Source: Blastomussa wellsi
Lineage: Eukaryota; Cnidaria; Anthozoa; Scleractinia; Plerogyridae
Assembly: GCA_947652115.1 (NCBI GenBank)
Contig: OX393568.1
Coordinates: 8,765,521 to 8,829,520, forward strand
Direction of reading: 5' to 3'
Length of the DNA: 64,000 nucleotides
The position numbers were made by a program, and so were the translations under genes. The notes beneath the pieces are model-generated. The model ran no database searches. It was not told the origin of the DNA and saw only the letters and a list, made by a program, of their open reading frames with translations. Of the stretch, positions 58,125-64,000 are shown in pieces. The first letter of the stretch is position 1; every line of letters begins with the position of its first letter.

Positions 58125-59808
58125 ACAGAAATTTGCCTCGGTCCCTTCAGTATCAGTATTAATCGAAATTCATTATATTTAAAAACATAGCTGGTAACTA
58201 AAATTAATATACTTCCTTGCTATCCGATTCATTCAATAACAATAATGGCTATCACATCTTAGCCAAAATACCTGTCGTATGTGAATGAATATCATATAAA
58301 ATAAAATTTCATCGTGAATATGTTAGCTAGCACAGTTTGGAATTTTGTGTTTATAATAAAATAGTTTTTTTTCTGTCCAGAAAGTACTGGTACCATCGTG
58401 GAATATCTACACGACCTATCAAAGATAAAAACCAGCAAAAAACAAACAAAGTCACCCTTATTAAAATCGTTAACATACGTCAATTTTACCTGCAACCCCT
58501 TGAAACCCCCTCGGGTGTTTTCTTTTTTACTAAAATGAGATGCTCATAGAAGAGAAATGACTAAATTCCTGTCCTCAAAATTTCACAGTTGCCCTTAAAT
58601 TTCACTTATTAACAAACTGTTCACTTTTCAAACAATATTTGAGCTTCAAATAGCATCCACCAATATACAAACTTAAGGCTTTGCATAATAAAATAGCATT
58701 GGCAATAGAAAAACAGCTGAGTGGAATATAGGTAAGCATTGTATTGTGTAGTCGACAGTATTACACCCAACCTTCCCATTGCCTGCTGCAATCTTATCTT
58801 TGCCAAAAATTAGCAAGCATATTTTCTATGGCATGGGACGGATCGTGTAAATACCTAAAAAAAAGTGTGACTTGGATTTTCCATGGTATACCACTCGAAA
58901 GTATTGCTTAACTAGTATTTGTTGACAGTCAGAAAACTGTCTTTCAATGTTATCAGTACTCTTGGTGCCTAGATTTATGGTCGATATAGCCCAGAATGAA
59001 CTGGAAGCAAAAGATTTATTTTACTTTACATGTTGCACTTATTCTTTATCTCATTTTGACATGCATTTTTATATTTGCATAAAACTCTAACAACTCTGAC
59101 TGTTTCATATTGTTGATCAACTTAGAGGTTCTGTCCTTGTGAACCGGTACATAATGTAACGCCAGAGTAATACAGGATTTTGTTGGCAAAATTATGGCTG
59201 GCATGAGAATACCGTACATGTACTTAACGTTTGAGAGCATTTGAATCTGCTGGAACAACGGAATTTCTTCCTGCAATGGAAACTATTGTCAAGCACTGAT
59301 TTATTTTACCTTTCCATCGATTGCTGTAGCCCAGTGCAAGTAAAAAACTCTCTTCAAAGTATGTCGAGACGGGACTTGCCGACACAAGATTCGTCAAAAT
59401 TAAAATCGATACCTTTGGAGGAATATTCACCCACTTCTTCAGTATCTTTTTTTGGATCCTTAGCAAACTGAAGCATCATTGAACCTTCCAACGAATGTTT
59501 TCGATTTTGTTTTCAAGTCATTCAAATAGCGTTTGAATTTTTTTCTTTTTTTTTACCGAAAGCCCGCTTGTTGGCACTGTGCGCTGATAGTACCCTCCGC
59601 GGATGAACACTATCGCGTCACGTGTTTAATTTAGACCAATGAGAATCGGAGAAAATTTAGTGGTGAACTATAAATTGCTATAGAGGACCCAAAGATGGTG
59701 CGGCAGGTTGTACTGGTATTTTCAGGTACCAGCGGGCACGCGGGTGCCAATAATTGTCTCGTTTGCGTAACTCAACAAATTTTGCTAACATAAACCTTTT
59801 GCGATAAG
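58125..59808. other. Non-coding stretch upstream of arfaptin
   Basis: No gene recognised. The last part presumably contains the arfaptin promoter and 5' UTR (CACGTG at about 59620, CCAAT at about 59636). Confidence 0.45.
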
Positions 59809-62332
59809 ATGATGTTAAAGAAGAAGATAAACAGAGTTTTCAGAGGTAAGTCGGAATATTAACAGCCCGATCTCTTATGTTACTTTTTCTACTTCATTGA
59901 AAGATACAATTATAGATATTATCGAAGGTCAGTAAAATTTTTCATATAACCTGAGAGAAATATTAAACAAATTTAGATCTCATGCAATTGAACAGGCAGA
60001 ATCTACGTGCAATTGCCTATGAACAGTTTATACAAACGGAGAGTGAAGCTTGGCACCACGGGCGACTAATTTTAACGCTATATATCTCATATACTAGGAT
60101 CAATCAAAGATCACGGGAGTGTGTTCGATGCTTTCAAGTAGCTCGTCTTATATGAGTAAACTCGAAGACTTCCAGGGAGAAAGAAAAGAAGGGAAACTAA
60201 AGGTCAAAGAAGGAGACCTGTTCTTTCCACTTCTGTAGCCGTCCTGTCAGACCAAATATATTTTTATTTAAATTCTGATGTTAAAATTCAATGGCCGCGG
60301 TGCATTTAAGAGTAAACCATAATCGCCAGAGAGGATCTGCTTATCACATATGGAAGGCGAATTTTTTGCATGGTGATTGCTTGCAAAAAGATTCTTAATT
60401 TTTATGACTGAGAGCAAAAGGACAAAATTACTCGTTGATTGGATGAGTGCGCCTTTCCTCTTAACTCAGTAACAAAGCTGCGGAAGTTTCTGTAGGTTTA
60501 ATTTCATTAGATGTTTAATCTTCACAGGGCCTTTTTCTTCACCAGTTTTATGGCAATCACCTGAAGGGACATATCAAAATGGTCAACCAAATTCCCAAGC
60601 CATTGTTCGACCAGGAGCTACCCAGAAAATAGAGCACATAAAGAAATGGGGTATCTCAACATACAAGTATACTAGGCAATATCTTTCGGAAAAGTTTGGT
60701 AAAGGCACAAGGACTGTGGATACTGAACTTGAGGGACAGATTATTTTGCTAAGAGAAGCCCAAGTCAAGTATAAGAATGCCTTAAAGCTTGCAAAGCAGA
60801 TGACACATCATTTTCATAGCATGGTTCAAAGTCAGAGAGCTCTTGCTGATGCCTTCACAGATTTAGGGATGAAATCCCCAGAGCTACAGAGTGAGTTCAA
60901 CTATAATGCACAGTCTCAAAGGTCATTGGTCGCAAATGGGGAAGTTCTTCTTGAGGCACTTAACTTTTTTACATCCAACCTGAACACTCTGGTGCATAAA
61001 ACCATGGAGGATTCTATCATGACAGTGAAAGCATATGAATCTGCCAGGATAGAGTATGATGCTTACAGAACAGACCTAGAGTCTACCGAAGCTGGAGAAG
61101 ATAAGCAACAGTTTGACGTCCAGAAAGAGAAATTTGACCGGCTTCGTGGCGACTTAGCAATCAAGCTCAAATTTTTAGAGGAGAATAAGGTATAGAATAG
61201 TTATTTTCTCATTATTAAAAGGTGTTCAGTTTTTCCATTAACCATTTAAAGGTGAACAAGCTGACTGGTACCTTCAGTGCATGTGACTAATGCCGAAACC
61301 GTCAAAATAAAAAGAGGTTATATTTTGTAGCAGTAAAAGCAATGGTGTTGCAAAAATTAATGTTGATTGGCAATTATTTTTTGCATGGGTTTTATTTCCT
61401 TTCTTTTAATTTTGTGTTGTTGTCAGGAGTAAATACAACACCAAGGCCGTGTCCAGTCCAAACGTTGGGTTTCAGTTTTAAGGTGTCTACACACGAGGGC
61501 ACATGAAGCAGGGACATGTCGCAGCAACATGTAATAGCGACAAAATCATGTGTTATTCACAAGTAGGGGACATCTAGCAAAGATGTGTAGCGGGAACATG
61601 TAGCTGAGACGTAATCGCAATACGTACACACACATGAAAATGGGGCGGAGAGATGTATCCGCGACATGTTGCAATGACTTGTTCCTAGTGTTTCCTGAAA
61701 ATTTGTCGGCAATTTCGTCCCTGGGATATGTTCCACGGAGACCAACTCGGCGTTGAACATTCCCTTTTACTCTCGTCGGTGAAGTCGTGAGTAACACTAA
61801 AACAATTAATTAAAATTGAATTATGATAATAAAAGAAGGTTAAAATAAACACAGGAACAACTTTCATCCAGTTAGAGGAATATAAACGTATACTATAACA
61901 ATTGCTTCCATTTCTTTAAAATAATGTAATGGCTCTAAATGGAAGTGCAGGAATTTGCTGCGGGTGGAGTTTTTTGTGTTACACTTGCAAGAATGTCATT
62001 TAGGATGACCATATGTAAAGTCGAATAAAAGACACTGAAAGTGTGCAAAATGTAAACACAAATAACAATTATAATATTACAAAGCAGTACATAAAGATCA
62101 CGCAATTCTCTCAACTATATAACAGTTAACAATGGCTTGCCACATAAATGTTGCTTTATTCTTTTATTGCTTTTAACAGGTGAAAGTCATGCATAAGCAA
62201 TTGTTACTCTTCCAGAATGCAATTAGTGCGTACTTCGCTGGAAACAAACAGGCTTTGGAAAACTGTATAAAGGAATTCCATATTAAAATCAAGAGCAAAG
62301 AAAGCAAACAGCCATCATTCCTGGCACATTGA
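59809..62332 (+). CDS. ARFIP: Arfaptin (BAR/AH-domain protein), three coding exons
   Basis: Arfaptins bind Arl1, Arf and Rac GTPases through a crescent-shaped AH/BAR dimer at the trans-Golgi. Coding exons: 59809-59845 (two ATGs; donor AGAG|GTAAGT, phase 1), 60528-61189 (acceptor TTCACAG; donor AAG|GTATAG, phase 0) and 62180-62332 (acceptor TTTAACAG, stop TGA). Phases agree at both junctions, giving about 283 residues. Family landmarks: IKKWGISTYKYTRQ, KGTRTVD, SPELQSEFNYNAQSQ, TMEDSIMTVK, RIEYDAYRTDLE, LRGDLAIKLKFLEENK, and in the last exon KVMHKQLLLFQNAISAYFAG. The product is shorter than vertebrate ARFIP1 and ARFIP2 at the N-terminus. Exon 1 is supported only by its start, donor and phase, so further 5' exons or another promoter are possible. 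The orthologue number (1 or 2) cannot be decided. Confidence 0.93.
61190..62179 (+). other. Arfaptin intron 2
   Basis: 990 bp with GT-AG ends. It contains a cluster of ACATGT-type motifs (about 61480-61690; e.g. GGGACATGTCGC and CGACATGTTGC) that looks like part of a degenerate MITE. Confidence 0.75.
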
Positions 62333-62654
62333 TTTAGTTAGGAGTAGGCGTGTTTATACTTTTGGCTGTAAGTGACAGACGTTGGAAATCAAAAAAACTA
62401 AACTGCAGCTTTTGATTAATATAAATACAATAAGATCAAGAATTGTATTATTGTAATATGTGGACGCTAGGGAAGCTAACGAGAGAATTCTAACCTTTGC
62501 TTTAAAGAAATAGTATTTTGTCCCTGTTTGAGCTAACTAAACATGACTGCATGGCTGAACCAAGGTCAGGAGATTAACGTAGTGCCCGACAACTAGACGT
62601 CTTAGCTTAAATGTGCTTCACTTGTGATATTGTTAACGGAAGCTTCATAAGGCC

Positions 62655-63235
62655 CGGTTCAAACGTCGAACTTTACATGTGCCGAACCTAATACCTATTT
62701 GGGTCGACCCGAATAATTAAGTTCGGCAGTTGATTCAAACGTCGAACTTTCACATGTGACGAACTCAATATCGGCTAAGAGGAAAACGGTGAATTTTCCA
62801 GTTGTAAACTTTATGGAACGAAATAAATACTCTTCACTGTACTCTACAATATAATGGGACCGCATATCTCTGTTGCTTTATAAAAAAAACACAAACAACA
62901 CTTTTTGAAGATCGTACTTGTAATGTGGTCGCCAGGCTTCGGTCAAATTTCTTCAGTATCGTTTAGACTGTAACTTTAACTCCTGACTTTAGTTTCTAGC
63001 CTTGTCTTTTTGTTTTATTTTGGTCTAGACGCATATTCAACAATAAAATGGGAAACAGTATGCGAATTGTGTCCGACTACATTTTTTGCGGTCCAGTGTG
63101 ATGTCGCTCCATTTCATGCACGACCGCGTTTTTTACAGCTCACTCGCCAATCAAAAACTTTCTTATATCAACAAATACATTAGCGTAATTTGTGCATTAG
63201 GTTCGGCACATGTAAAGACCGACGTATGAAACGAA
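62655..63235. mobile_element. ~580-bp inverted-repeat element (MITE)
   Basis: The outer repeats contain TTTACATGTGCCGAACCTAA and its complement near 63200, about 36 bp per arm and less similar at the very ends. A third related copy (about 62733-62770) lies inside the left part. No coding potential; the target duplication was not resolved. Confidence 0.7.
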
Positions 63236-63259
63236 GTCGATCTTTTGCCGTTCTGTATG

Positions 63260-63625
63260 GTGGCCTAGAATTGCCATAACAAAAACGCCATTGTCTTAAC
63301 AATTTTTTTTTGTTTATCTATATTTTATTCCATTTTTTGCTTTTCTTTTTTGTTTTATTTCTTTATTTTTATATTTTTTTTTGTTTTTAATCAAAATAAT
63401 AAAAATAATATTTTATCAAAGTAATTTTAAATCAAAGTAAATTATTTTAGGAACTAAATCAAAACAAAATGATTTCAAAATTAATTTGTTGTCGAAAACA
63501 ATTAAAAACGGAATTTAAAAAAAGTCAAAGTAAAATAAAAGCAAAATTGGCCATGGCCTATGATTGCCATAGCAAAAAAAAAAAAAAAAAAAAAAAAAAA
63601 CCTCATGGCCTAGCGTTGCCATAGA
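63260..63625 (+). repeat. Three copies of a 19-bp motif in AT-rich DNA
   Basis: TGGCCTA followed by three to four variable bases and TTGCCATAR occurs at about 63262, 63554 and 63605 in the same orientation. Between the first two lies a strongly AT-rich tract; an A25 run (about 63576-63600) separates the last two. They sit directly upstream of the integrase-core gene. Confidence 0.7.
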
Positions 63626-63664
63626 CCAGAATGCATTTCGGGTGCGATCGCGCCCCTATTCAAA

Positions 63665-64000
63665 ATGGCGGCTGCTCGCATCAGAAACAACGATTGGCAA
63701 GAAGACGAGGAGTTAAAAGACGCGTTGGATCGTTATGTGAAGCAGAACCTTAGTCGAATTGAAGTTTTAGACTTTGTTTCAAGGGATTTTAGTGAATATG
63801 CGTGGAGTTTAAGGACGCTAGACAGAAGACTGGAGTACTTTGGCATCAAATACACAGACCGAACCGTTCAGGTCGACGAGGTCCAAGAGGCAGTAAAGAA
63901 AGAATTGGAAGGGCCGGGAAAACTTCTTGGCTACCGAGCGTTGCACAAAAAACTTAGACAGGTTCATGAGCTTAACGTTCCACGGGATCTTGTATACGCC
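63665..64000 (+). CDS. Integrase-core (DDE) protein, N-terminal 112 codons
   Basis: Open from ATG 63665 (context AAAATGG) to the window edge without a stop. The helix-turn-helix-like start (RIEVLDFVSRDF, SLRTLDRRLEYFGIKY) and GPGKLLGYRALHKKLRQ match what I recall of a large family of integrase-core proteins in cnidarians and fishes, thought to derive from transposons. The catalytic part lies beyond the window. Whether this is a mobile element or a domesticated gene is open. Confidence 0.72.
   Translation, partial: MAAARIRNNDWQEDEELKDALDRYVKQNLSRIEVLDFVSRDFSEYAWSLRTLDRRLEYFGIKYTDRTVQVDEVQEAVKKELEGPGKLLGYRALHKKLRQVHELNVPRDLVYA

Noticed and set aside
60716..60718. GTG as the start of the arfaptin ORF
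   Set aside because: The frame is open upstream to a splice acceptor at 60527 and codes for conserved arfaptin residues before this point.

Overview
The window looks like nuclear DNA of an animal, most probably a cnidarian (coral or sea-anemone grade). It is AT-rich and has spliced genes, a complete arfaptin gene, polymerase III tRNA genes and a mixture of transposon families (BEL/Pao, Crypton/DUF3504, Merlin, an integrase-core family, many MITEs) that is common in anthozoans. The assignment to Cnidaria is an inference; no ribosomal or mitochondrial marker is present.

Region 1 (1-33780, resuming 41345-44023) is a head-to-tail array of a unit of about 1.4 kb. Each unit carries a tRNA-Asp(GUC) and, about 540 bp further along the plus strand, a tRNA-Val(CAC), both on the minus strand. 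I count 26 Asp and 26 Val loci, about half of them canonical. The others carry repeated, unit-specific lesions (C56A, C31G, T-arm decay, a deletion, a MITE insertion). Seven units (about 9.8 kb, from about 7050) are repeated almost perfectly from about 16837, so the array has a higher-order structure. The array enters from the left edge of the window.

Region 2 (33781-41344) is a nested insertion in the array. A Crypton-type tyrosine-recombinase element (exon 1 at 33918-34140, exon 2 from 39810) lands 8 bp from the 5' end of a tRNA-Asp gene. Its intron was later invaded by a BEL/Pao LTR retrotransposon (34263-39691) with 296-bp LTRs that differ at a single visible position. The BEL polyprotein lacks the end of its integrase.

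Region 3 (44024-53830) is a transposon graveyard. It holds a tRNA-derived SINE, trinucleotide microsatellites, an 859-bp MITE with an 8-bp duplication, and a 2.4-kb element with inverted repeats of roughly 600 bp and iterated motifs. It also holds a decayed minus-strand DUF3504/Crypton gene (49914-53764), one exon of which is split by a 2.1-kb Merlin (IS1016-like) transposon flanked by a near-perfect 8-bp duplication.

Region 4 (53831-59808) has no gene that I can support, only several foldback/MITE sequences. Region 5 holds an arfaptin gene in three coding exons (59809-62332), an inverted-repeat element (about 62655-63235), three copies of a 19-bp motif, and the first 112 codons of an integrase-core protein that runs off the right edge.

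How the parts relate: the only clear cellular genes are the tRNAs and arfaptin. The rest is layered mobile DNA, and the nesting gives a relative age order: array, then Crypton, then BEL; and DUF3504 gene, then Merlin.
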